A DNA stretch of 64,000 nt from contig JAUHWG010000007.1 in the NCBI GenBank assembly GCA_030424595.1, positions 1 to 64,000 on the forward strand. Reading direction: 5' to 3'. Shown here in pieces: positions 44,334 through 53,486 of the stretch (positions are counted from its first letter, which is position 1; each line of letters starts with the position of its first letter). The translations under genes and the position numbers were made by a program. The notes below the pieces were generated by a model. It was not told the DNA's origin. It worked only from the letters and a program-made list of their open reading frames with translations, and ran no database searches. The stretch is from Polyangia bacterium (GTDB lineage: Bacteria > Myxococcota_A > Polyangia > Nannocystales > Nannocystaceae).

Positions 44334-45290
44334 CTAGCCCGGGCAGGCGAACTCGAGCGCCGTGCACTCGCCGGTGGTCCACGGTGGCGTGTAGCCGTCC
44401 GCCGGCCCGCCGCCCTGGGAGAAGTCGGTGAAGCCGAAGGCGCACTGGATCAGCGACGCGGTCGTCGGCGCGTCTAGGCAGTCGTCGAAGTACCCCGCCG
44501 GCTGAAGCGCGAGGAGGCCGCTGCGACCGACGATGCCCGAGCTGGGGCACCCTTGGCAGTCGACCTCCCACTGGATCGTCGCCCCGCCCGCGCCGTCAGC
44601 GAAGACGTCCATCACGACGACGCCGCTGTCCTCCATCGCCCCCCAGAGGAGCTCATGGCGCGCGGCCTCGCCGTCGCGGAGAGACGCGAGGACGCAGAGC
44701 GCCGCATCGTCGCTCTCGAGGAACTCGAGCGTCTCTGGGTTGCGCTCGCCGAAGGCCCAGATCCGCTCGCAGGGCTTGGGGAGGTTGCAGGTGAGCGCTG
44801 GGTAGGCGCAGCCGATGTCGACGCCGAAGCAGCGCGCGGGATCAAACTCGATGTCGCACTCGTCGCAGGCGTAGCTCCAGCGCTGAACGCAAGAGTCGAC
44901 GGCGCACGCCTGGAGGCCGACCGGGTCGCACTCGAGGCCGGCTGTCGTGGTGCCGTTGGTCGTCCCCTCTGTTTCGATCGTCGTCAATCCCTCCGTGTCG
45001 AGCGTCGTGGTGTCGCTCGTCGTCGTCGCCTGGGAGTCCGCGGTCGTGGTGCCGAGCGTCGTCGTCCCCGTGCTCGTGCTCGTGCTCGTGCTCGCGTCGG
45101 AGTCCGAGGCGCTCGTCGAGCTGATGGCGTCACCCGACATCGATGACGGGCCCGCGCTTGATCCGGTATCGGTCAACATACCGATCGGCACGGGGTCGAC
45201 GCAGGCCGTGAGCCCCAGGGTGAGGAGCGCGATGAAGTCGCATGTGGCGGCGGTGGGGGGCTGGATAGTCTCTCGTGTACGCATGTGCAT
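44334..45290 (-). CDS. Lipoprotein of unknown function
   Basis: 318 residues, signal with lipobox LTAC (Cys30) and a ~85-residue Ser/Thr linker. The mature part has paired cysteines (CDPVGLQACAVDSCVQRWSYACDECD), then CNLPKPCERIWAFGERN, DCQGCPSSGIVGRSG and a C-terminal QCAFGFTDFSQGGG...CTALEFACPG. The text suggests a compact disulfide-bonded surface protein of the kind common in Nannocystineae. I do not recognise the family. It converges on the chitinase gene. Confidence 0.75.
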   Translation of the reverse strand: MHMRTRETIQPPTAATCDFIALLTLGLTACVDPVPIGMLTDTGSSAGPSSMSGDAISSTSASDSDASTSTSTSTGTTTLGTTTADSQATTTSDTTTLDTEGLTTIETEGTTNGTTTAGLECDPVGLQACAVDSCVQRWSYACDECDIEFDPARCFGVDIGCAYPALTCNLPKPCERIWAFGERNPETLEFLESDDAALCVLASLRDGEAARHELLWGAMEDSGVVVMDVFADGAGGATIQWEVDCQGCPSSGIVGRSGLLALQPAGYFDDCLDAPTTASLIQCAFGFTDFSQGGGPADGYTPPWTTGECTALEFACPG

Positions 45291-45463
45291 GTCTCATCTC
45301 AAGGTGCGCGTGAGGGCGCATACCCGGGGAATCTCCGCGTTCGCGAAGAATTCTCATCCCCTGCGAAAATTCTCGCCGGGTCGCCGGGTCGCCGGGTCGG
45401 CGGCGGAACCAGCGAGGCGTTGGGTATCTCGTCCATCGCTGAGCAGCGCCTGGCGACGGGTCG

Positions 45464-47734
45464 CTATCGCGACATCGCCGGACGCACCGCTCGAAGCCGG
45501 ACGCTGTCGGCCTCGCACGCCCGGACGGTCACCAGGGGGATCGGCTCGACACACGCTCCGACGCACTCGTAGTGCCCCTCCCACGCCACTACGCCGACGA
45601 CCGTGCGCGTGTCCTCGTCGACGAGCAGGGTTCCGCGGGGGAGGAAGGCCCACGGTCCCCACATGCGCCAGCCTCGGCCGCCCCGACCGCCTTTTCCGAC
45701 AAGTCCGGTGTTGCCAGCCGCCGGGCGGGTCGCGGCGGCGGGGACCCAGCCGACCACACCGGCCCGGTCGAGCTCGACGTACACCAGGCGATCATCACCG
45801 CGTTGTTCGAGCAGGGTCGCCGATTCGGCCCCGTGCTCCAGCGACAGGCGGGCGACCACGCGGCCACCTGGGGCGTCGCGGAAGGTGAAGGTGTTTCCCA
45901 GGAGCTCGATCGCGTCGCCTTCGGGTACGGGCAGCTCGGGGAGCGCGGGGTTCCACACCACGTCGATGGACGTCGCGTCGACCGAAGCGTGCGCTTGGAC
46001 TTGGGGAGCGAGGTAGCTGGCCCGGACGCGACCGCGTCGGGGTCGGGCGAAGCGCACGTTGCTGCCGGCGGGCACGCGGACGCCGGGTGTGTTGACGTCG
46101 GCGACCTCGGGCCGCCGCGGCGCGAGGAGGAGAGGTACACGGTTGGTCACCCGCAGGCGCGTCGCCGGGAGCCAGGTGGCCACACGGTGCCCCGCGGCCT
46201 CGCATAGCAGCCGGACGCGTCGGCCGTCTCCGAGGCTGGGTGGCGCGTGAGGGTCGACCCCGTCGTCGATGACCGTCGTGGCGACGGCGACCCGCCAGAG
46301 GTCGTCGTCGTCTTCATCATCATCATCATCTTCTTCATCCTCCTCCGTTGCCGCGGGCGCGGGCTGGCTCGCGGCGATCCAGGGGCCCTCACGGGTCATC
46401 GAGACGTCGCCGGCCCTCAGGATCTCCGCGCGCAAGGGCAGCGCCGCGAGGTCGAAGCCCGGCGTCGCCCACTCGGGTACGTCGAGGCCCTCGCCCCAGG
46501 TGGTGGGTAGGGCGGTCGTCGGTGGCGGGAGGGGCGGGGGCCTACGTCCCCTCGCGTCTTCGTCCGGGGGATGCGTCCGGATCCACTCCTCGATCATTCC
46601 GTAGCGGTCGTCGCTGGTGTACACCGACCCCGCTTCAGGGTCGTCGAGGTGCACGATCCCGTCGATCGCCGACAAGGCCAACATGCCGACCGTCTCTCCG
46701 CTGCGGCTGATCGTCTCGTCGTCGAGGCGGGCGGCGAGCGCGGGCACGGCACTTCGCCCTTCGTGCAGCAGATGCATGAAGGGGTGCCATTCGTCGGTGT
46801 AGCGCATCGACGAGGGGCCCTCTGTCTCTTCGGGCAGCATCTGCACCAACAGGGCCACGCGCGCGCCGGCGTCCAACGAAGTGCGGGGATCGAAGGGATC
46901 GCCGTCGGGTTCGGGCAGGGCGAGTCGATGCTCGATGCGCTCGACCAGCGCGCGAAGCTCTGGTGCGGCCGGACCCTCTGGGTCGAGCGCGAGCGCATCG
47001 CGGAGGCGTGTCAGGGCCTCGGACCATGGGAGCCACTTCGTGAGCTCGACCCGCACGTCGCGCGCGACCACCCGTTGCATTCGCGCGCGCATGAGGGTGT
47101 CGATCGACGAGCGGGTATCGGCGGCCTCGAGCTCGGCGCGCGCCAGCAAGTCGTGGGCCAGCGAGTCGTCGCCACGCATCGCCGCCCATGCCGCTTGGAC
47201 CACCCACGTCGCCGCGTCCATCCGCGGTGAGCGACCGCCGAAGCGAGCCTCGCGACCGTCGAGGATCGTCTCGGGGACGCCGTCGCCGGTGAGCCACCCG
47301 CGTGTGGTCGCCGAGAAGTCGACCGCCACCAGCTCGGGGATGTGGTGAACGTGTGGCGCTTCGCCCTCGAAGGGCGCGCGAAAGCGCGAAGGCACCCGCT
47401 CCCTGCGGGCGCGTGCCAGCCAGGCGGCCCCCTCCTGAGTCACCGCGAGCTCCATGGTGCGCAGATCGTCGAACAAGAGGCGGAGCACGCCGGGGGGCGC
47501 GTCGAGCCGCCACGCGTAGAGCGAGCTGTCGCCGTTGACCCACCCCACGCGTTCGAGGCCGACGACGGAGGGGTAGCCGGCTTCGTCGTAGAGGCGGAGC
47601 GCTGCGGCGCGATGGTCGATCGCGGCTGTCTCGGCGACGGGGGGCTCGGGGGCGGCGCTCGTGGCCCTGCAGCCTGAGCTCGCGGCGGCGAGCAGGGCGA
47701 CGAGTTGCAGGACGCGCGGACCGACGACGGACAA
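45464..47734 (-). CDS. Large lipoprotein with SH3-like domains
   Basis: About 756 residues, started at TTG 47734 because GAGG lies 5 bases upstream and it gives a signal with lipobox SSGC (Cys22). A longer frame lacks a signal. The N-terminal half (~40-330) is mixed (YPSVVGLERVGWVNGDSSLYAW, VHHIPELVAVDF) and the middle helical. At ~480 there is a purely acidic run (EEDEEDDDDDEDDDD). The C-terminal third has beta-rich segments like bacterial SH3 domains (VRLLCEAAGHRVATWLP; NTFTFRDAPGGRVVARL, VYVELDRAGVVGWVP). SH3-like domains bind peptidoglycan or proteins; otherwise unknown. Confidence 0.68.
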   Translation of the reverse strand: MSVVGPRVLQLVALLAAASSGCRATSAAPEPPVAETAAIDHRAAALRLYDEAGYPSVVGLERVGWVNGDSSLYAWRLDAPPGVLRLLFDDLRTMELAVTQEGAAWLARARRERVPSRFRAPFEGEAPHVHHIPELVAVDFSATTRGWLTGDGVPETILDGREARFGGRSPRMDAATWVVQAAWAAMRGDDSLAHDLLARAELEAADTRSSIDTLMRARMQRVVARDVRVELTKWLPWSEALTRLRDALALDPEGPAAPELRALVERIEHRLALPEPDGDPFDPRTSLDAGARVALLVQMLPEETEGPSSMRYTDEWHPFMHLLHEGRSAVPALAARLDDETISRSGETVGMLALSAIDGIVHLDDPEAGSVYTSDDRYGMIEEWIRTHPPDEDARGRRPPPLPPPTTALPTTWGEGLDVPEWATPGFDLAALPLRAEILRAGDVSMTREGPWIAASQPAPAATEEDEEDDDDDEDDDDLWRVAVATTVIDDGVDPHAPPSLGDGRRVRLLCEAAGHRVATWLPATRLRVTNRVPLLLAPRRPEVADVNTPGVRVPAGSNVRFARPRRGRVRASYLAPQVQAHASVDATSIDVVWNPALPELPVPEGDAIELLGNTFTFRDAPGGRVVARLSLEHGAESATLLEQRGDDRLVYVELDRAGVVGWVPAAATRPAAGNTGLVGKGGRGGRGWRMWGPWAFLPRGTLLVDEDTRTVVGVVAWEGHYECVGACVEPIPLVTVRACEADSVRLRAVRPAMSR

Positions 47735-47994
47735 TGAGCCTCGGAACGTACCGTGAGCCCCGTCGGTCTCTCCGGCGGGGGCGAGTCGGGGACGACCGCG
47801 ACCTTGAGCTCCGCCACGAGGGCGAACTCTTGGCCGCCGAGATCGTGGCCATCGTGCGCTCAAGTGTTTCGCACTGGGGGAACGGTCGGAGGGGGGGGGC
47901 GCGGTGCCTTGACGAGGTCTTCGAGGGCGAAAGGACCTGCTGGCCTCTCTGGGAGGACAGCGCGGACCCGTCGTCGACCGCGATGTTCCCCGGC

Positions 47995-48717
47995 TCAAAT
48001 ACACATCATGGTCTCATCGCAGAAGGGAATACCAGCGAAGTCCTCGTGGACCGGCGGAAGGCCGTCGAAGTGGAGCGTGAACGACCCGGAGACGCCGAGT
48101 TCGTCCCAGCTGTCGATGATGACGCTCCCCTGCGAGGTCTCGTGCCAATCCTCCTCCCCTAGGGGGTCGATCTTCGCCCAATCGTCGGGCTGGAGCGGGT
48201 ATTCGCCGGGCTCTAGGGGATCGAAGCCGAGGTTGAGGGCGATGATCACCTTTCTCCCCTCGATGGGGTTCCAGCCGCAGGTGCCGGGCTCGAGGCCGAA
48301 CTCGAGGGCGAGCAAGGGGGAGTCGTCGGGGCCGCAGACCGTCCGGACGTGACCGTCGTCGAGCGGAGCGTCGCCGGTGGTCCCATCGGTCTCGCCGCTG
48401 CTCTCACCGCGGGTCGAGCCGGTCGGGATCGTCGTCGCGTCGGTCGAGCCCGGTCCAGTGCCGGAGGTCGAGGAGGTCGAGGAGGTCGAGGAGGTCGAGG
48501 AGGTCGAGGAGGTCGAGGAGGTCGAGGAGGTCGTGGCCGTTGACGACGCGCTCTCGCTGTCGTCCCGACCGGCCGAGGTGCTCGCCTCTCCGCCGGTGCA
48601 CGCCGAGGCTGCGGCCATCCCCAGGAGGATGCACAGGACCCCATGCGGCGTCGTGGGCCGGGAGGCGGTGAGCACCTCCGGGGCTGGCGTATCTCTCACT
48701 CGGTCGGGATTCCTCAT
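47995..48717 (-). CDS. Lipoprotein of unknown function with Ser-Thr-Ser repeats
   Basis: 240 residues from ATG 48717, with GGAGGAGCGCAGGAAG directly upstream as ribosome site. Signal with lipobox ASAC. The linker has about seven STS repeats encoded by GGAGGTCGA units (48462-48530). The mature domain is ~125 residues (CGPDDSPLLALEFGLEPGTC, KVIIALNLGFDPLEPGEYPL, SVIIDSWDELGVSGSFTLHF, CDETMMCI). This is beta-rich with two disulfides possible. Unknown family. Confidence 0.75.
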   Translation of the reverse strand: MRNPDRVRDTPAPEVLTASRPTTPHGVLCILLGMAAASACTGGEASTSAGRDDSESASSTATTSSTSSTSSTSSTSSTSSTSSTSGTGPGSTDATTIPTGSTRGESSGETDGTTGDAPLDDGHVRTVCGPDDSPLLALEFGLEPGTCGWNPIEGRKVIIALNLGFDPLEPGEYPLQPDDWAKIDPLGEEDWHETSQGSVIIDSWDELGVSGSFTLHFDGLPPVHEDFAGIPFCDETMMCI

Positions 48718-48934
48718 CTTCCTGCGCTCCTCCGTCGTGGCGTGTACCAGGCCGAAGTGTACCTTGAGCCTAGGGACGGCGTTGGGCTGTGCGTCTCGTC
48801 CCGGCCGACTCCGCTGGAGGCTCGCGAGAGCCCGTCGATCGCCGCGCGCACGCCCCGGCGAGGATGTGCGGGCCGAGGCATCTACCCACCCTGTACGGGC
48901 GCGGGGTCGACCGTCGCCGCATGGAGGCCGCTGG

Positions 48935-50194
48935 TCAGGCGGAGGTTCGCAGCGGCAGCGACTCGATGCCGCGCAGGCCCATGTTGGAGCGCCAGCGGAC
49001 GCTCTCTGGCGGGATGGCCAGGCGCAGATCGGGGAAGCGCTGGAGCAGGGCGGGGATGGCTGCGCGCGCCTCAATGCGCGCGAGCGGAGCACCCAGGCAG
49101 TAGTGGGGGCCGAGGCCGAAGCCTACGTGGCGGTTCGGGGTGCGGGTGATGTCGAAGCGGTGAGCGTCGGGGAAGGCGGCGTCGTCGAGGTTGGCCGAGG
49201 CGAGCAGCAGGGTGAGGGTGCTGCCGCGCGGGATGCGAACGTCGGCGATGTCGAGCTCCTCGCGCACGAAGCGGGGCGAGACTGTGCCGACCGGGTTGGT
49301 GAAGCGCAGCATCTCGTCGATGGCGGTGTCGATCAGGTCGGGGCGGGCCCGCAGCAGCTGGAGTTGATCGGGGTGTTGCAGCAGGGCGAGCACGCCGTTG
49401 CCGATCAAATTGACGGTGGTCTCGTGACCGGCGAAGAGCAGGAGGAAGACCATCGAGATGAGCTCGTCCTCGCCCAGCCGGTCGCCGTCCTCCTCGGCCT
49501 GCACGAGCGCGGTGACGAGGTCGTCGCCGGGCTGCTGGCGCCGCAGCCGGACGAGGCGGCGCAGGAACCGGTTGAGGCGCAGCATGTGGGGGTAGTTGCG
49601 GATGAAGCCGCTGAGCTTGGCGCTGTTCGGATCGAGGACGCGGGCGAGCAGGGCGCGGAACTCGACGCGCTGGGGCTCGGGGACGCCGAGCATCTCGGAG
49701 ATGACGGTCAAGGGCAGCGGGAGCGCGAGGTCGGCGACGAGATCGATGACGGGCTTCGTGGCGGCGGCGTCGAGCAGGTCGGCGGTGATCTGCTCGACGC
49801 GATCCCCGAGGTCGTCGACGCGCGCCGGGGTGAAGGCCTTTTGGACAAGGGTGCGCAGGCGACGATGATCGGGCGGGTCCTTCATCACCATGCTGTTGAT
49901 CAGCAGCTTCATGATCGCAGGCATCCACCAGCGACCCGCCGGGGCGCCGCCGCGGCCGGAGACGCTGCGCCGATCGTTGGCGATCCGTGGGTCGCGCAGG
50001 AGGCTCACGACATCCTGGTGGCGGGTGATGACGTAGGTGTCGGAGAACCCCGAGCGCCAGCGCAGGACCGGACCGAGGCGGCGCAGACGGGCGTACGCGG
50101 AGTACGGGTCCGCCCGCGACTCGGGTCGATCGAGCTCGCGTTGCACGTCGAGGCGCACGAGATTCGTCGTTGAGGGGGCGGATGCAGTCTTCAT
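48935..50194 (-). CDS. Cytochrome P450 (soluble bacterial type)
   Basis: 419 residues from ATG 50194, a usual length for soluble bacterial P450s. I-helix FAGHETT, ExxR EMLRF, and heme loop FGLGPHYCLG with ligand Cys366. WWMPAIMKLLINSMVMKDPPDHRRLR is the C-helix region with the heme-contact His and Arg. It resembles the CYP107-like group that oxidises polyketides, terpenes or xenobiotics. It is divergent from a TetR regulator gene 72 bases away, which probably controls it. Redox partners are not in the window. Confidence 0.93.
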   Translation of the reverse strand: MKTASAPSTTNLVRLDVQRELDRPESRADPYSAYARLRRLGPVLRWRSGFSDTYVITRHQDVVSLLRDPRIANDRRSVSGRGGAPAGRWWMPAIMKLLINSMVMKDPPDHRRLRTLVQKAFTPARVDDLGDRVEQITADLLDAAATKPVIDLVADLALPLPLTVISEMLGVPEPQRVEFRALLARVLDPNSAKLSGFIRNYPHMLRLNRFLRRLVRLRRQQPGDDLVTALVQAEEDGDRLGEDELISMVFLLLFAGHETTVNLIGNGVLALLQHPDQLQLLRARPDLIDTAIDEMLRFTNPVGTVSPRFVREELDIADVRIPRGSTLTLLLASANLDDAAFPDAHRFDITRTPNRHVGFGLGPHYCLGAPLARIEARAAIPALLQRFPDLRLAIPPESVRWRSNMGLRGIESLPLRTSA

Positions 50195-50241
50195 CGTCGA
50201 TGTCCTCTGAGGCGCGGTGGAAGTGCCGCGTGTGTCGAAGC

Positions 50242-50265
50242 TTGATTTATGGCATAGAGTGTCAA
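50242..50265. promoter_or_regulatory. Candidate TetR operator between P450 and regulator genes
   Basis: TATGGCATA (50248-50256) is an exact palindrome around its middle G. Outside it, TTGA at 50242 and TCAA at 50262 extend the symmetry. The patch is AT-rich in a GC-rich setting and abuts the TetR ATG at 50267, so a bound repressor would block both promoters. Confidence 0.55.
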
Positions 50266-50266
50266 A

Positions 50267-50863
50267 ATGCAAAGCAAAGCGAAGCGAGGGCGACCCCGCG
50301 CCGCCGATCCGCGGATGATCGCGCGGGTCGCCCTCGACCTCTTCGTCGCCCGAGGGTTCGATCAGGTGACGATGAGCGAGATCGCAGAAGCGGCATCAGT
50401 GAGCCGGAGGACGTTGTTTCGGCTGTTCCCGTCGAAGTCGGATCTGGTCTGGGATGGACTGCAGAGCGTGCGAGAGGTGGTGCGCGAGCGAGCAGCCGCG
50501 CTGGCCGGTGTAGATCTGGCGCCGAGCCAGGTGATGGGTGAACTGGCCGAGCCGTTCTTGCGCCAGCTGGATGAACCCGCGGCGGCCGAGACCGCGCGCG
50601 AGCGGTTGCGGCTGCTCGGGAGAGTGCCAGCGCTCTTCGACCATCCCCCGCTGCGGGAGATCGAAGTGATCGTGGCGTCGATGCTGGCGGCGAGGGGGGC
50701 TTCGACCGGGGCGGCTTCGCCGATGCTGGTGGCGCGGGCGCTGGTGGCGACGACCTTCGCGGCCCTGATGTGGTGGGCGGAGGATGGGGAGGGGATGAGC
50801 GCGCTGGAGGCGACGCAGGCTGCGTTTCGGGCCCTGGGGCGCGTCGAGGAGGGCGAGGCGTGA
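50267..50863 (+). CDS. TetR-family transcriptional regulator
   Basis: 198 residues. The N-terminal helix-turn-helix reads GRPRAADPRMIARVALDLFVARGFDQVTMSEIAEAASVSRRTLFRLFPSKSDLV when its parts are joined; the recognition helix is VSRRTLFRLFPSK. The C-terminal ligand domain is variable, with WWAEDGEG near the end. The fold resembles MftR-like regulators. The gene is divergent from the P450 gene with only 72 bases between, and probably represses it and itself until a ligand binds. Confidence 0.92.
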   Translation: MQSKAKRGRPRAADPRMIARVALDLFVARGFDQVTMSEIAEAASVSRRTLFRLFPSKSDLVWDGLQSVREVVRERAAALAGVDLAPSQVMGELAEPFLRQLDEPAAAETARERLRLLGRVPALFDHPPLREIEVIVASMLAARGASTGAASPMLVARALVATTFAALMWWAEDGEGMSALEATQAAFRALGRVEEGEA

Positions 50864-51006
50864 CGATCATCCTCCGCACGTGAGCGCGAGATGGCCGAAC
50901 GGGAGCGGACTAGCCTTGTCCGGATGGAGCTCCAGGGCGAACTCTGTGAACCTCGTCCGCAGCTCTGCCTGGAAGCGTCGAGCGATCGTGGGCCCCGACG
51001 GCGACG

Positions 51007-51172
51007 CTAGCAGCCCGTGGCAAAAGTCCCGCGCGCTCTCGCTTGCCCTCGTCGCCCCTCTCGGCCCCGCCGAAACTTGCAGTACAGCCCAGTACAGCGG
51101 CGTTTCGTCGAAGCCAAGAGGGCCAACGATCGCGGCGCGACAGCACACGGGACTTTTGCCACGGGCTGCTAG
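51007..51172. mobile_element. MITE-like element, 166 bp, with 24-bp perfect inverted ends
   Basis: The 24 bases from 51007 (CTAGCAGCCCGTGGCAAAAG and on to TCCC) match the reverse complement of 51149-51172 exactly. The inside has no gene. The right CTAG supplies the TAG stop of the lipoprotein at 51169-52695. CTAG at both ends can be read as part of the ends or as a palindromic target. A shorter relative is at 15358 and a diverged one at 57598. The rest of the gap 50864-51006 holds nothing I recognise. Confidence 0.85.
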
Positions 51173-52695
51173 GGCGCGGTCGCGGCGACGAAGAGCGAGC
51201 CCCCGGCCGCGCCGGTGATCCGCGGGAGGCCGTCGTCGGCGATCGTGATGTCGTGGACGATGGTGTGATCGTCGTCGATAGCGCTTATCGTCGCCTCGCA
51301 GATCAGCGCCCCGCCGGCCTCGTACTTGCGGATGTGGCCGCGGTAGTAGTCGTCGTCGACACGACCGGCCGCGATGATATTGCCGAACGCGTCGATCACC
51401 ACGCCCTCACCCCGGTCGTAGGTCTTGCCCTCGCCGCTGTCGTGGAGAGCGGACCAGAGGAGCTCGCCGTCGGCGTCGTAGAGAATGACGTAGAAGTCGG
51501 AGCCCGGCTTCTCGCCGAGGTTGGCGGTGAAGACGTGACCGGTGACCGCGACCTCGCCCCCGGGCCCGACGCCGATCCCGAAGAAGTTGACGCTCGTCTG
51601 CGGCTCCGGCTTCGGGACGGTCTTGACCCAGACCAGCTCGCCGTCGCTCGTGTGGCGTGAGATCCAGCCGCCGGTCACCCCGCCTTCGGGTTGGGCGATA
51701 CCGGCTGCGTAGATCGAGTCGCCGGCGACGGCGACGGTCTCGAGCTGGACCGTGGCGAAGTCAGGGGGCGCGACGGTCTTCTTCCAGACAGTGCCGCCAT
51801 CGCTCCCGATCCGCATCAGCCAGGAGGTGCCGACCAGCGAGCGACGGCCCGCGATGACCAGGTCGCCGCCGATCGGGGCGACGTCGGCGGCGCCCGAAGT
51901 CTTGGGGAAGAGATCCGTGAGCGCCCACTGCTGCCCGCCGTCGCCACCGTGACCTGCGGCGAGGTCGTTGCCGGAGTAGTCGGTGCCGACGGCGACCATG
52001 ACGCCGTCCTCGGCGACCGCCACTGAACCCGGGGTGGTCCGGGCGTCGCTGACCAGGGTCGACCAGAGCTCCTCGCCTTCCCCGTCGATCCGCATGAGGC
52101 GGAGGTGGTTGTCGAGCTGGGACGGATTGTCATCGACGGCGATGGCGACGTCGCCCCCGCCGATCGGCGCAATCCCGAAACCCCGGAGGCGTCGACCCTC
52201 GAGCGTGTGGAGCTTCGACCAGACGATCGAGCAGGGCGTCCAAGCGCACTCTGCCTCGCAACCGTCGCCGTCCTCAAGGTTGCCGTCGTCACAGGACTCG
52301 CCCGGGTCGACGACCCCGTCGCCGCAGCTCCCCCGGTCGCCGGTCGTGGTGTCGGTCTCCGCGCCGGTCCCCGTGGCGGTGGTGCTGAGGGACGTCCCGT
52401 CGCTGGTCGACGCGTCCGTCGATGTGCTGCTCGTCGTCGTGTCGCTGGATCCGGACGCAGCCGTCGCCGAGGTGCTCGCCTCCGCCGTCTCGCCGGTGCT
52501 GGTGGAGCTCGTCGCTCCGGTCGTCGTCGGGCCCGCCGATCCACCGCCGCTCGTCTCGCCGCTCATCTCGCCACCCGCGCTGGTCGCCGAGTCGGTCGCG
52601 GTCGCCCCGGTGTCGCCGCGACCCCCGGTACAACCAGCGAGCAGAAGGGGTGCGAGCGCGGCGAGTCGACGTACGAAGGGACGGTGGCGGAACAT
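51169..52695 (-). CDS. Large lipoprotein with myxobacterial Cys-rich motif and beta-propeller-like body
   Basis: 508 residues from ATG 52695 (MFRHRPFVRRLAALAPLLLAGC, lipobox LAGC). A ~110-residue Ser/Thr linker is followed by CGDGVVDPGESCDDGN and EDGDGCEAEC, the Cys-rich repeat common on myxobacterial surface proteins. The rest (~175-508) has repeated units ending in similar text (GEELWSTLVSD, GTVWKKTVAPP, GELVWVKTVPKP, GELLWSALHDSG) and looks like a blade-type beta-propeller, as in PQQ-like repeats. Probably a surface binding or signalling protein. Its stop codon lies within the MITE end. Confidence 0.82.
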   Translation of the reverse strand: MFRHRPFVRRLAALAPLLLAGCTGGRGDTGATATDSATSAGGEMSGETSGGGSAGPTTTGATSSTSTGETAEASTSATAASGSSDTTTSSTSTDASTSDGTSLSTTATGTGAETDTTTGDRGSCGDGVVDPGESCDDGNLEDGDGCEAECAWTPCSIVWSKLHTLEGRRLRGFGIAPIGGGDVAIAVDDNPSQLDNHLRLMRIDGEGEELWSTLVSDARTTPGSVAVAEDGVMVAVGTDYSGNDLAAGHGGDGGQQWALTDLFPKTSGAADVAPIGGDLVIAGRRSLVGTSWLMRIGSDGGTVWKKTVAPPDFATVQLETVAVAGDSIYAAGIAQPEGGVTGGWISRHTSDGELVWVKTVPKPEPQTSVNFFGIGVGPGGEVAVTGHVFTANLGEKPGSDFYVILYDADGELLWSALHDSGEGKTYDRGEGVVIDAFGNIIAAGRVDDDYYRGHIRKYEAGGALICEATISAIDDDHTIVHDITIADDGLPRITGAAGGSLFVAATAP

Positions 52696-52840
52696 CCTCC
52701 GATTCTGTGGTCCCGCTCGTCCCGCGACAAGGAGAACCTCCGAGCCTAGCAGCCTTGGTGGTGGTGGTCCGAGGACGGGTGTTAGCCCTCGATGGCCCCG
52801 AACGACGCTTGATACGATCGGGCGGGATCGGGGAGTCAGC

Positions 52841-53110
52841 ATGAGCACAGCGAGCTACTACGCCTATTGCGGTGTTATCCAGGACGCGGACGCCGGCCTG
52901 GTGCGGGTGACCGAGTACCTCGCCGATGACGAGGATGACCTCATCGGCCTGCACGGGGATGCTGTGACTTTTGGCTCGGCATTGATCGAGGACGACGCGC
53001 TCCGTGACTGGATCCGCTCCCAGGCCCAGGAGTGGGATGCAGGGCTCGCCCGTCGGGCATCTGACCTCACGATCGAGATCGTCCGGGGGCAGAACGCCGA
53101 CTCAGCGTAG
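52841..53110 (+). CDS. Small acidic protein of unknown function
   Basis: 89 residues. GGGGAG lies 6-7 bases before ATG 52841, which supports it as a real gene. The product (MSTASYYAYCGVIQDADAGL, VTEYLADDEDDLIGLHGD, LRDWIRSQAQEWDAGLARRA) is acidic, with strands then helices. No signal peptide, no recognised family. Upstream, CCTAGCAGCC at ~52744 resembles the CTAG-ended repeat. Confidence 0.6.
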   Translation: MSTASYYAYCGVIQDADAGLVRVTEYLADDEDDLIGLHGDAVTFGSALIEDDALRDWIRSQAQEWDAGLARRASDLTIEIVRGQNADSA

Positions 53111-53486
53111 GTCCGCCCTCTCATGCGTGGGCGCTGGAGCACGTGCACGGAGTCTGGACGTGCGGGTGCTTCACCGAGCTGGCGCTCCGGGGGAGGTGTC
53201 GCTCGCCGCACCCAATGGCGAGAGCGGCTGCGCGCCGCGGCGGTGCTCCTCAGGCTGCGCGCCGCTGGTGCCGCGATTCTATCGACAGTGTTCATAGGTC
53301 GTCATCGGCCGAGGTTGAGGGCTCACGACCATCGTCGCTCGATCGCGAATAGGCAGAGGTCGGGACCTCGGAATCTGTCGCTTGGAACACCCACGATGGG
53401 CGCCCAGCGAGCTCCGCGCGTCATCAGCAGAGCGCTCGCAGAGGCGCGAAAGGCCGCGTTGACGGGGCTTTTGGCGGTGGATATAC
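53111..53486. other. Intergenic region upstream of the radical SAM operon
   Basis: 376 bases with no convincing gene. It holds one exact palindrome (53356-53369) and probably the promoter of the radical SAM genes. Confidence 0.5.
53356..53369. promoter_or_regulatory. 14-bp palindrome upstream of the radical SAM operon
   Basis: GAGGTCGGGACCTC has exact 6-bp arms (GAGGTC/GACCTC) around two bases. It lies about 118 bases before the first ATG. Confidence 0.4.
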
